A DNA stretch of 64,000 bases. It comes from Melastoma dodecandrum (lineage: Eukaryota > Streptophyta > Magnoliopsida > Myrtales > Melastomataceae). The first letter of the stretch is position 1, and each line of letters opens with the position of its first letter. The notes under the pieces are model-generated. The model saw only the letters and a list, made by a program, of their open reading frames with translations. It had not been told where the DNA came from and made no database searches. The stretch spans positions 372,001 through 436,000 of the forward strand of contig JARUPY010000536.1 of assembly GCA_029817715.1 (NCBI GenBank), in the 5' to 3' direction. Below, one piece after another: positions 16,931-24,611 of the stretch. The position numbers and the translations under genes are program-made.

Positions 16931-16965
16931 GAGCATTCTTGATCCCGTCCGGATCAAGAATGCTC
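16931..16965. terminator. 15-bp inverted repeat at the stop of the DUF308-like gene
   Basis: GAGCATTCTTGATCC (16931-16945) and its exact reverse complement (16951-16965) flank a 5-base loop. The hairpin touches the TAG of the gene ending at 16965, so it can act as its terminator. A short AGAGCATG-like block nearby resembles dispersed alphaproteobacterial repeats. Confidence 0.6.
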
Positions 16966-17576
16966 TAGCAAGCGACGCGCGCGAGCCGCCTACTGGGGGA
17001 CTTCAAGGTGATGAGGCCGGCGGAGACAAGGAAATAGACCGCCCCAAAGCCCGCGTAAGGAATGATCGTCATGATGCCGGGCGTCGGCACGGCCGTCGCC
17101 TTGACGATGAAGTGAGCGCCTGCCAGCGCCGACTGGGCGCCGCTGAGGGCCATCGCCCATTGGCCGCCGATTGGTCTCCAGCGGCGTGCTGCGGTTGCAA
17201 GCTGCAATGCGCCCGCAAGGATGGCCCATGCCCCAAAGACGAAGAGAACGGGCTTCATCCCGCTCCAGGAGGCGGCGAACACCGCCGCCGTGGTCGTAAT
17301 GCTGATGAAGAAATTAAGCGATTGGCTCAAGTTCCGTCGCAAGCCGCCATTCTTCTCCGCGTCGAGATAGTTCGCTAACGCGTCCCATGCGGGGTAAATT
17401 ACAATCAGTGCGGTCGTCGCTGAAGTCGACACGCCGCCTATCAACAGTGACATGGCAATCCATGCTGCGGTGAAGCTGGCTCGAATATAGTAATAGGTCT
17501 TCAGCCAATCTGCCTTCAGCTGAGCAAGTTCATTGTCTCGAGCGCTAAGGTGGCTCGGTTTGGCTTGGGTCGACAC
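16965..17576 (-). CDS. DUF308-like multipass membrane protein
   Basis: A 203-residue inner-membrane protein with about five or six hydrophobic helices (YYYIRASFTAAWIAMSLLIG, ATTALIVIYPAWDAL, FFISITTTAAVFAASW, VLFVFGAWAILAGALQLA, IMTIIPYAGFGAVYFLVSAGLITL), resembling HdeD/DUF308 proteins of unknown function. It is transcribed divergently from 17823-18467. A palindromic site lies 29 bases before its start. Regulation by the adjacent TetR is inferred from that site. Confidence 0.75.
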   Translation of the reverse strand: MSTQAKPSHLSARDNELAQLKADWLKTYYYIRASFTAAWIAMSLLIGGVSTSATTALIVIYPAWDALANYLDAEKNGGLRRNLSQSLNFFISITTTAAVFAASWSGMKPVLFVFGAWAILAGALQLATAARRWRPIGGQWAMALSGAQSALAGAHFIVKATAVPTPGIMTIIPYAGFGAVYFLVSAGLITLKSPSRRLARVAC

Positions 17577-17604
17577 GGGGATTCCTCTCGCTGCGACTTA
17601 TGTA

Positions 17605-17621
17605 ACCAACTAGTAGGTAGG
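17605..17621. promoter_or_regulatory. Candidate TetR operator, site 1
   Basis: ACCAACTAGTAGGTAGG, a near-palindrome centred on CTAG, 29 bases upstream of the DUF308-like start. It matches site 2 (17750-17766) at 14 of 17 positions. Confidence 0.55.
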
Positions 17622-17749
17622 GGAACAGATGTCAAGTTGCTCGTTTCCGTTACAAGGCTTCAGTCGCTGCAACCCGCCTTGCGCTGCGTTTTGCGGATGA
17701 ACTGGCGCGGCGCCAGGCCGCGAAGCCGGGAAGAAGGCTTGACGCGCCG

Positions 17750-17766
17750 ACCTATTAGAAGGTAGG
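17750..17766. promoter_or_regulatory. Candidate TetR operator, site 2
   Basis: ACCTATTAGAAGGTAGG, 57 bases upstream of the gene starting at 17823. Together with site 1 it suggests one regulator, probably the TetR at 16153-16734, controlling both divergent units. Confidence 0.5.
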
Positions 17767-17822
17767 TGCGATCAGGGTGTCCTCGAGGGGCGCGTCCAGA
17801 CGGATTTTGCAAAGGAAGCAAG

Positions 17823-18467
17823 ATGTCCAAGATGAACATGTCGTCGAAAGTCGCGGCGCGTCGCGCCGTCCTTGTTATGTCGACGATAGGCCTGATCTGC
17901 TCGGGGGCCAGCGCCACGATGGCTCAGACCGCACCGTCTCCGAACATACGCGGCAGCGTGGTGGCGTACGGCGGCAAGGCGTTGAAGGTGAAGACCCGGG
18001 AGGGGCGGCTCGTCGATGTCGCCCTCGCGGATGGATGGAAGCTCGCGAGCGTGGCGAGGGCCCCGATCACCTCGATCAAGGCCGGCGACTATGTCGGGAT
18101 CGCCTCCGTGCAGGAGGCTGGCGGCGACCGGGCGCTGGAGGTGCTGGTCTTCCCGCCGGCCTTGAAGGGGCTCGGCGAGGGAAGCCACGGCTACGACCTC
18201 AGGCCGAACAGCTCGATGACCAACGCCTCGGTCACCAACCTGGTTGAGGGTGTTCGCGGCCACACGATCAGCTTGTCGTATGGCGGCGGCCAGCAGAAGA
18301 CCATCGCCATCCCCGCCAACGCCCCCATCGTCACCCTGGCGCCGGCGACGCCGGATGATCTGAAACCGGGCGCCGCCGTGTTCATCCTGCCGGATCCGGC
18401 CGGATCGGGCGTTCCGTCAACCCATCAGGTCGTTGTCGGAAAGAATGGCGTCGTGCCGCCGATGTGA
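17823..18467 (+). CDS. Secreted DUF5666-like beta protein
   Basis: A 214-residue exported protein: a signal peptide (VLVMSTIGLICSGASATMAQ, cleaved near AQT) and an all-beta body with OB-fold-like repeats (RGSVVAYGGKALKVKTREGR, ITSIKAGDYVGIASVQ, VRGHTISLSYGGGQQKTIAIP). This resembles DUF5666-type proteins often found beside cytochrome b and molybdopterin genes. AAGGAAGC precedes the ATG. It is first in a run with the cytochrome b and oxidoreductase genes and is probably coexpressed with them. The role is unknown. Confidence 0.7.
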   Translation: MSKMNMSSKVAARRAVLVMSTIGLICSGASATMAQTAPSPNIRGSVVAYGGKALKVKTREGRLVDVALADGWKLASVARAPITSIKAGDYVGIASVQEAGGDRALEVLVFPPALKGLGEGSHGYDLRPNSSMTNASVTNLVEGVRGHTISLSYGGGQQKTIAIPANAPIVTLAPATPDDLKPGAAVFILPDPAGSGVPSTHQVVVGKNGVVPPM

Positions 18468-18552
18468 GGCTCGCCTCCGGCCGTCCGAGGGCGGCCGGAG
18501 ATCCCTCGCGCAAGCATGAGCTTGGTAACGATCCACTGCGAAAGGACCCGCA

Positions 18553-19404
18553 ATGTCTTCGGCCGGCGGCGTTAGGGCATCCGTCCCCGTGCGCCGCGTG
18601 ACGATCTACCGCCATGGGGTCGTTACGCGGGCAACGCATTGGGTAAATCTTGTTTGTATTGTTGTATTGCTGTCTAGCGGACTGCAAATCCTCAACGCTT
18701 ATCCGAGCCTACATTGGGGCAAGATCGGAGCCGACGCCGACCCTTTCCTTGCACGGATCGAAGGGAACGCCGGAGGCGGACGGCCGCAGGGCCTCCTGAG
18801 GGTCGGGCGGTTGGCTGTTCCCACAACCGGTATCCTCGGCGTGTCAAAGGCCGGCGGGGAGTGGACCGCCCGAGCCTTCCCGGCCTGGATGACCCTGCCG
18901 GCCGAGCAGAACCTGGCGGCGGCGCGCCGCTGGCACTTCTTCTTCGCCTGGTTGTTCGTCTTCAACGGGCTTATCTACCTCGCCACGGGCGTGCTTCTGG
19001 GCCGATTCAGGCGCGACCTGCTCCTCCGGCCCGCCGAACTGGCGCCGCGCCAGCTCTGGCAAGATATTCTGGACCACATGCGCCTGCGCTTCCCGAAGGG
19101 CGAGGCCGCCCGGCGCTACAATTCGGTGCAGAAGCTCGCCTACCTTACAGTCATCGTCAGTCTTCTCCCGCTCATGGTGCTGACGGGGCTGACCATGTCG
19201 CCCGCGATCGACGCCGCCGCCCCGTTTCTGCCGGAGCTGTTCGGCGGGCGGCCGTCTGCACGCACCCTGCACTTCGCCACCGCGTCGCTGATCGTGGCGT
19301 TCGTTATCGTCCACCTGGTCATGGTGCTGCTTTCGGGCGTCTGGAACAACCTCCGCTCGATGACCACGGGCCGCTACGAGATCACCCTCGAAGGAGCTGA
19401 GTGA
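18553..19404 (+). CDS. Cytochrome b561-type membrane subunit
   Basis: A 283-residue integral membrane di-haem cytochrome b domain protein. Transmembrane helices carry the histidines expected for haem ligation: YRHGVVTRATHWVNLVCIVVLL, RRWHFFFAWLFVFNGLIYLATG, and a last helix LIVAFVIVHLVMVLLSGVWNN. It resembles the gamma subunits of formate dehydrogenase and the membrane partners of YedY-like enzymes. Its stop overlaps the start of the next gene by one base (TGATG), which indicates translational coupling with the molybdopterin oxidoreductase. It probably moves electrons between that enzyme and the quinone pool. Confidence 0.88.
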   Translation: MSSAGGVRASVPVRRVTIYRHGVVTRATHWVNLVCIVVLLSSGLQILNAYPSLHWGKIGADADPFLARIEGNAGGGRPQGLLRVGRLAVPTTGILGVSKAGGEWTARAFPAWMTLPAEQNLAAARRWHFFFAWLFVFNGLIYLATGVLLGRFRRDLLLRPAELAPRQLWQDILDHMRLRFPKGEAARRYNSVQKLAYLTVIVSLLPLMVLTGLTMSPAIDAAAPFLPELFGGRPSARTLHFATASLIVAFVIVHLVMVLLSGVWNNLRSMTTGRYEITLEGAE

Positions 19405-20174
19405 TGGGCCCGCTGTCCCGCCGCCGGCTGCTCGCCGCGGGGCTCGCCGGCGCAAGTTCGACGACGCTGGCCAGCTGCAATCGTGTGACAGCCGATCCGC
19501 ACGTCAACGCCGTGCTCGATTCGGCCGAAGGGCTGACTCGACGCGTCCAGAGGTTGGTGGGCCGCGGGGCGCTCGCCCAGGAGTACGGAGAGGCCGACGT
19601 CTCGCCGGTCTTCCGCGTGAACGGCGCCTCGCAGCCCGACAGCGAAGGGTACGCGACGCTCCGGGCCAACGGCTTCGCCGACTGGCGCCTGCGGATCGAC
19701 GGCCTGGTGGATCGTCCGATGGACCTCTCGCTCGGGCAGCTCAGGCGCCTGCCGGCGCGGACCCAGATCACCCGCCACGACTGCGTGGAGGGTTGGAGCG
19801 GGATCGCCAAGTGGACAGGCGTGCCGCTCGGGATGGTGTTGCGGGCGGCGGGACTCAAGATCAACGCGCGTTACGCGGTCTTCCATTGCGCCGATGAGCT
19901 CGAACAGACCTTCGACGGCAGCGGTCGCTATTACGAGAGCATTGACCTTGTGGACGCCTTCCACCCGCAAACGATCCTCGCCTACACCATGAATGGCCGT
20001 ACGCTGCAGGTGGAGCACGGCGCTCCGCTGCGCCTTCGCGTAGAACGGCAGCTCGGCTACAAACATGCCAAGTATGTAAATCGCATTGAGTTGGTAGATA
20101 ACTTCTCCAGGATCGGCGGCGGCAAGGGTGGATATTGGGAGGATCGCGGCTACGAGTGGTACGCGGGCATATGA
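19404..20174 (+). CDS. Molybdopterin-dependent oxidoreductase (sulfite oxidase-like), exported lipoprotein
   Basis: A 256-residue single-domain SUOX/YedY-type enzyme. The N-terminus has a twin-arginine-like signal (SRRRLLAAGLAG) and a lipobox (LASC), so it is likely Tat-exported and lipid-anchored. The Moco-ligating cysteine is Cys127 in RHDCVEGWSGIAKW, followed by the conserved GVPLGMVL. The C-terminal segment LRLRVERQLGYKHAKYVNRIEL is typical of the family. It overlaps the preceding cytochrome b gene and a degraded gene follows. The natural substrate is unknown; methionine sulfoxide or other S/N-oxides are possible. Confidence 0.9.
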   Translation: MGPLSRRRLLAAGLAGASSTTLASCNRVTADPHVNAVLDSAEGLTRRVQRLVGRGALAQEYGEADVSPVFRVNGASQPDSEGYATLRANGFADWRLRIDGLVDRPMDLSLGQLRRLPARTQITRHDCVEGWSGIAKWTGVPLGMVLRAAGLKINARYAVFHCADELEQTFDGSGRYYESIDLVDAFHPQTILAYTMNGRTLQVEHGAPLRLRVERQLGYKHAKYVNRIELVDNFSRIGGGKGGYWEDRGYEWYAGI

Positions 20175-20560
20175 ACCGGCTTCCGCCGACCGCGCACGTC
20201 TTGACACTGGGCGCCGACCCCGCAGGTTCGGTCCTCTTTGGCGGCTGTAACCTCAGCCGTCCGGTCCAGGCCCTGGCTGCGGTGGGGTTGGTCGCCTCGC
20301 TGGCCCATGCGGTGAAATCACTGGGGCGGTGTGAGGCGGCGGCCTTCTTCAGACTTTGCTTGGTCATCGGCTAAGGCGTCGAGAACCTGGTGCTGCGAAC
20401 GGGGTTCCCGTTCGACCGCTACGCCCTTCATCCCGGTGAGGGTTTCCGGCACGTGGGCCGGGCGCCGCTCGTGATGGGTCCGCTCTACTTCACCCTGGCC
20501 TATGTCGCCTGGACGATCGCTCACTTTCTCTTGGCGCCCCTTAGCGACGGGGCTGCCCTC
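20171..20560 (+). pseudogene. Broken carotenoid-biosynthesis (CruF/DUF422-like) membrane protein gene
   Basis: One reading frame starts with an ATGA overlap on the preceding stop and runs through hydrophobic sequence (PVQALAAVGLVASLAHAVKSLG) to a TAA at 20372-20374. It then continues in the same frame with GVENLVLRTGFPFDRY, GRAPLVMGPLYFTLAYVAWTIAHFLL. The order GVEN-RTGFPF-Y, then VPL-like and LAY, recalls the CruF/DUF422 carotenoid family, from memory. The in-frame stop and the loss of the 3' part before the opposing TetR gene at 20591 mark it as a pseudogene. The family assignment is tentative. Confidence 0.5.
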
Positions 20561-20590
20561 CTCCCGGGTAGTCGCCCTTCGTCCGATTGC

Positions 20591-21220
20591 TCAAGCGACT
20601 GCGCCTCTCCAGTACTCGCCGAGGGCCTCTCGCAGCTCAGTCACGAATGGCGAGAACGGGCGCACCGCGGCGCCGGTCGCCTCCAGCTCCTCGAAGGAAC
20701 GCCACAATCCGCGGGTCAGGCCGTAGGTCCGCATGAGAAGCTGCATGCCGCGGCCGGACTCCAGATGGAGCGCACGTTCGACGATTGCACCCCCGGCGGT
20801 AAGCCGAACATCGTATGCTGATGTGAACGCCCGCTGCTCGGATGGCGCAAGATTCGCCTTCAAGACGTTGACGCCCAGGCCATCGAGCCTGAGCAGTTCG
20901 GGATGATCGTCGATGTGCGACGCCAAGCCATCCAAGAAGGTGCGAATAGGTTCCGCATTTCCGCCGCCTGAAGCTGACTCGAACGCCGCTTCAACGAGGT
21001 CGAACACCCCACTCCAACCCTCCAGCAGGATCGTTGAAAAGATCTCTTCCTTGGTGCGAAAATACAAATAGACAGTGCCCTTCGCCAGCGTGGCTCGGGC
21101 CGCAATCTGCGCCATCGAAGGCAGCTCGCCTCTACCTTCACAGAATAGGTCGGAGGCCGCTGATAGTATCACCTTGCGGCGGGCAGCTTTCTCCTCACGC
21201 CCATAAGCTCGCTCAGCCAT
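20591..21220 (-). CDS. TetR-family repressor of the adjacent SDR
   Basis: A 209-residue regulator with an N-terminal helix-turn-helix (MAQIAARATLAKGTVYLYFRTKEEIFSTIL, about 35-65) and a helical ligand domain. The start MAERAYGREEKAARR was chosen at an ATG overlapping the end of the upstream SDR gene by 8 bases, which indicates an operon. Two perfect ATGACC-N3-GGTCAT palindromes lie just before the SDR start and are the likely operators, so the pair appears autoregulated. Confidence 0.92.
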   Translation of the reverse strand: MAERAYGREEKAARRKVILSAASDLFCEGRGELPSMAQIAARATLAKGTVYLYFRTKEEIFSTILLEGWSGVFDLVEAAFESASGGGNAEPIRTFLDGLASHIDDHPELLRLDGLGVNVLKANLAPSEQRAFTSAYDVRLTAGGAIVERALHLESGRGMQLLMRTYGLTRGLWRSFEELEATGAAVRPFSPFVTELREALGEYWRGAVA

Positions 21221-22004
21221 GAGCTTGGCTGGGCTTCGCCACATCGGCGTTCAGGGTGGCGGCCAAGTGGCGTGACATCAATCGGGTGCTGAAGGCGAGC
21301 ACCTTGTTCGCGCGGCCGGCGACGACGCTCGGCTTTCCGGCGAAGAGTGCGTCCAGTCCAATAGACGCCACATCGGCAGGGGACGACACGAAACGCCTCA
21401 TCGATGGCGGAGTCCGAAAGCCCGAGGCCTCGTTGAAGCCTGTGTCCATCAAGCCTGGGGACAGGACCGTAACTCCCACCTGCGGCGCTAATTCGACATG
21501 CAACGCTTCGCCGAGCGAGAGAACATACGCTTTGGACGCTGCATACGCCGCGAGCCACGGGCTAGGTTGGTAGGCCGTCAGGCTTGCGACCAATAGGATT
21601 CGACCGCCGCCCTGTGTCGCCATGCGCCGCCCGAATCGCAAGCTGAGTTCGGTCAAGTTGACGATATTGAGTTGCAGCATGGATGAAAGCTTCACCGGGT
21701 CATGCTCGATAAACCGTTCATTCATGCCGACGCCAGCATTGTTGATCAACAAGCTTGGGCGAACGCCCCGGGCATCTAGTCTCTCCTCGAGCTGAATGGC
21801 GCTGCCTGCCTCCGAGAGATCAATCGGCTCAACCACTACGGAAGCTGCGCTACTCCGACGGAGTTCATCGGCGAGCTGATGCATCGGTCCCGCGGACCGC
21901 GCTACCAGAACGACACTATAGCCGCGCTCAACCACGCCTCGCGCAAGCTCGACGCCGAGCCCGCCTGAGCTTCCGGTCACAACCGCCCACTTTTCGAACG
22001 CCAT
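21213..22004 (-). CDS. Short-chain dehydrogenase/reductase
   Basis: NAD(P)-dependent oxidoreductase with a Rossmann fold. Motifs: TGSSGGLGVELA (cofactor binding, about 10-21), LLINNAGVG, and YAASKAYV with the catalytic Tyr and Lys. Residue order fits DltE/YdfG-like SDRs acting on lipids or steroids. I chose the ATG at 22004 (MAFEKWAVVTG), since GGTGG is 5 bases ahead; ATGs at 22007 and 22016 are alternatives. It is first in a two-gene operon with the TetR regulator. Substrate unknown. Confidence 0.9.
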   Translation of the reverse strand: MAFEKWAVVTGSSGGLGVELARGVVERGYSVVLVARSAGPMHQLADELRRSSAASVVVEPIDLSEAGSAIQLEERLDARGVRPSLLINNAGVGMNERFIEHDPVKLSSMLQLNIVNLTELSLRFGRRMATQGGGRILLVASLTAYQPSPWLAAYAASKAYVLSLGEALHVELAPQVGVTVLSPGLMDTGFNEASGFRTPPSMRRFVSSPADVASIGLDALFAGKPSVVAGRANKVLAFSTRLMSRHLAATLNADVAKPSQAHG

Positions 22005-22018
22005 CATCGCCACCATTC

Positions 22019-22053
22019 ATGACCCGTGGTCATTTCATATGACCGGAGGTCAT
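22019..22053. promoter_or_regulatory. Two tandem TetR operators
   Basis: ATGACC-CGT-GGTCAT (22019-22033) and ATGACC-GGA-GGTCAT (22039-22053): perfect 6-bp arms, identical in both, centres 20 bp apart (two helical turns). They sit directly before the SDR start, where bound repressor would block transcription or translation of the SDR-tetR operon. Confidence 0.85.
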
Positions 22054-22306
22054 TACAGTGTCAACCCGTTGATCCCCTCCGGTGCTGGAAAGCGCCGTCA
22101 ACTATGGGCCCTCCCGCGCTGCAGGGGCAGGGCGAGCCGACGTGGGTCTTCGATACGAAGGTGGCGAGCGGTCGTAGGTCCTTCCTTCGCGACCGTCCGC
22201 ACCTTCGGCGAGCGATGTCAGCGCCGCGGGGCGGTAGGGTCGAACTCGCTCTCACCCCAGGCGCAGCCGGGCTATGACGCGGTCTACGGCCATCGCGCGG
22301 CGCCCG

Positions 22307-22740
22307 CCCTTTGAGGTCAAGCCGGCCATGCTCATCTCGGCGGCGTTGCTGACGGCGGTGGACGCCGGCCGGTGGTGGCGGTGACCATCGATCGGGTGAT
22401 CGACACCGTCACTGGAAGCGTCCTGCCGATCCCGCGGGGATCCACCCTCATCGGAGGGGAAGCAGGCGACAGCGCCTATGGAGAGCGTCGCGCGATCCTG
22501 GTCTGGAAGCGGTTGATCCTGCCGGACGGCAAGAGCCTTGTCTTGGACGATCGGGCCGGCGAGGACGCTGAGCCATGCGGAGGCGCGATTGGCGCAGCTT
22601 GGCGGCGCCGCCTCGCTCTCAGGCGCCATCACCACGACTGGAGCGACGCCCCCAGCCTGTCCGCATGCTGGATCGACCCGCCCTTCGCCCGACTGACGCG
22701 GTCCATACGCCGGCCTCCGCAAGCGCGAAGCGGGTGTTGA
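22307..22740 (+). pseudogene. VirB10/TrbI-type conjugation gene remnant
   Basis: Translation gives AMLISAALLTAVDAG, then after a one-base shift near 22370 VVAVTIDRVIDTVTGSVLPI, PRGSTLIGGEAGDSAYGERR and LVWKRLILPDGKSLVL. This is the recognisable core of TrbI/VirB10, the channel protein of type IV secretion. It then loses frame again; the other frame gives AQLGGAASLSGAI. No start and no neighbouring trb genes remain. It is debris of an integrative or conjugative element. Confidence 0.75.
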
Positions 22741-22827
22741 GCCAGGATGCGCCTCGGCCCTGCGGACAGTGGAGGGGAGGAAAGTTTATGCAGAATACGT
22801 CGGGCCACCCAATATCTTCGGATAACA

Positions 22828-24057
22828 ATGCCGGCCGGGTCTCAGCAAAATCACGCCATAAGAGTAGGGGGCGGACGCTTCGTGGTTCACGATACACTTC
22901 GCCGGCCGACCGAGGAGAGTTACTCGCAGTGGATCCGCCGCGCCGTGGCCGATGTGCGCGCCCAAGGTCGGGCTGTCATCTCGCTGTTCGACAGCTCGGT
23001 GCCTGAGCCGACCGAACTGGTGCGTGAGACGGTGGCGGAGGGGTTCGCGTCGTCCCTGACCTCGCGCTATACGTCCGCTTTCACCAACGGCAATCCGTTC
23101 GTCATCGACATCGTCGCCGCCCAATATGGAGCGCCAAAAAACCAGATCCTCTGCACCACGGGCGCGACCGGCGCGCTCTCGCTGCTCTACCAGGCCCTGG
23201 CGGAGTCCGGCGATCATGTGCTCGTGGAGACGCCAGGGTTCGACCTCTTCTCCCACATCGCCCATAGCCGTGGCCTGAACGTCGGTCTGTTTCAAAGGTC
23301 CGGACCCCAGTTCGCCCTCGACGTGGAGCAGATCGAGAGCCGGCTCCGTTCCAAGACCCGGGCAGTGGTCCTGTCGAACCTGCACAATCCGTCTGGCGTG
23401 GCGGCGGACATCGAGGCGTTGAAGGCCTTGGCCCGACTGGCCGAGGCGCACGGCTTCTGGGTGGTGGTGGACGAGGTCTATGGCGATTATGCCAGCCGCG
23501 ACGCCCGGCCGTGGGCGGCCATGCAGATATCGCCCCGCTTCATCAGTCTGTCGAGCCTCACCAAGATTTACGGGCTCCACACGGTCCGCTGCGGCTGGAT
23601 CGCCGCCTCGGCCGAGGTCATGGCGCTGGTCAAGCCGGTGAACGAACGGATCGAGTTCGGCGTCTCCAATCTCGCCCATGCCGTGGCGGCGCTGATCCTG
23701 GAGAAGAAGGACGTCTTCGACGCCTACACCCGGGGCGTCCTCGACGCCGGCCGCCCCGTCATCGAGGAGGCCTACAGGCTCTGGATCCGCGAAGGATTGG
23801 TCGAGGGCGAATTGCCGCCGTTCGGCTGCATCTCCTTCCCGCGCCTGCCGCAGATCCTGGATACGATCGCCTTCACCGAAAGGCTGGCGGCGCGCTCGGG
23901 TCTGATCGTGGCGCCGGGCGAGTACTTCGGAGCGCCCGGCCATATCCGTATCGGCCACGGCCAGCCATTGGACAAGCTGACGACTGGCCTGGAGCTGTTG
24001 ACTGAAGCTCTGCGCGCCTATCCGCGCATGGCGGAACGCAAGATCGCGCGGGCCTAG
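22828..24057 (+). CDS. PLP-dependent class I/II aminotransferase
   Basis: A 409-residue fold-type I aminotransferase. The PLP lysine is about Lys246 in SLSSLTKIYGLHTVRCGW. Other landmarks are CTTGATGALSLLYQAL (PLP phosphate), LSNLHNPSGV (Asn/Pro) and VVVDEVYGDY (Asp). The start is uncertain: ATG 22828 has a weak ribosome site, whereas a strong GGAGGGGAGG precedes an ATG at 22788 in a different frame, which hints at an upstream frameshift. Downstream lies an Lrp-type regulator, so amino-acid metabolism is likely. Substrate unknown. Confidence 0.88.
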   Translation: MPAGSQQNHAIRVGGGRFVVHDTLRRPTEESYSQWIRRAVADVRAQGRAVISLFDSSVPEPTELVRETVAEGFASSLTSRYTSAFTNGNPFVIDIVAAQYGAPKNQILCTTGATGALSLLYQALAESGDHVLVETPGFDLFSHIAHSRGLNVGLFQRSGPQFALDVEQIESRLRSKTRAVVLSNLHNPSGVAADIEALKALARLAEAHGFWVVVDEVYGDYASRDARPWAAMQISPRFISLSSLTKIYGLHTVRCGWIAASAEVMALVKPVNERIEFGVSNLAHAVAALILEKKDVFDAYTRGVLDAGRPVIEEAYRLWIREGLVEGELPPFGCISFPRLPQILDTIAFTERLAARSGLIVAPGEYFGAPGHIRIGHGQPLDKLTTGLELLTEALRAYPRMAERKIARA

Positions 24058-24117
24058 AGCGCTTATGATTCAGACGGAATCAGAATTGCTCCAGATTCCG
24101 ATGTTTAGAGCATGATA
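24058..24117. repeat. Dispersed AGAGC/GCATGAT-type intergenic repeat
   Basis: Contains CTAGAGCGCTTATGATTC, a TGATTC-AGAC-GGAATCA hairpin, and TTTAGAGCATGATATTCGGC at the end. The word pattern resembles short repeats common between alphaproteobacterial genes (from memory). A related CTCTAGACATTG / GAGCATTC block lies near 16908-16965. Confidence 0.45.
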
Positions 24118-24443
24118 TTCGGCAGGCTGCTCCGCGACGAAGGCGACAAATGAGCGAAATCCGCGTCGGCACGGCTCGAAGTCGTCACTGCGGGCGCCGC
24201 GCCGCTCTTTAACCCGGCGGCTACGAGCGTTCGGATTTTGAAGTCCAGATATGTGAGATCATAGAGCCCGCCGCCCCAGAAGGGGCGGAGCTCGGGGTTG
24301 ATCCGCATGGCCGCCGACATGGCTGCGTGATGGGTGATAGGCGCCTGCGGGGCCTGGGGCGGCGCTGCGACGACCGGGATCGGCGCTCCGGCCACGCTGG
24401 AGGCGAGGGCGCCGAGGCCCTTCATCGATAGCCGCCGGCGCAT
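24105..24443 (-). CDS. Short hypothetical protein with a possible signal peptide
   Basis: A 112-residue frame starting MRRRLSMKGLGALASSVAGAPIPVVAAPP, which looks like a Tat/Sec-type leader, then HHAAMSAAMRINPELRPFWGGGLYDLTYLDFKIRTLVAAGLKSG. The last 25 residues run into the intergenic repeat. No family is recognised. It may be the N-terminal stub of a longer secreted enzyme. It is divergent from the Lrp-type gene. Confidence 0.3.
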   Translation of the reverse strand: MRRRLSMKGLGALASSVAGAPIPVVAAPPQAPQAPITHHAAMSAAMRINPELRPFWGGGLYDLTYLDFKIRTLVAAGLKSGAAPAVTTSSRADADFAHLSPSSRSSLPNIML

Positions 24444-24611
24444 GGTTTTTTCCCGATTTGCCCAAGACCCGGGCAAAAGGCCTTGCGAAGCCGCTCCCCC
24501 GCCTGCCGTGCATCTTGCGGAGGTTGAAAGGGTTTTGCTGGGCAAGCGTCGCATTGACATCGAACCGAAGCGAATTCGCTATGTGGGCGGGACGAGGTTT
24601 GGGGGGAGATT

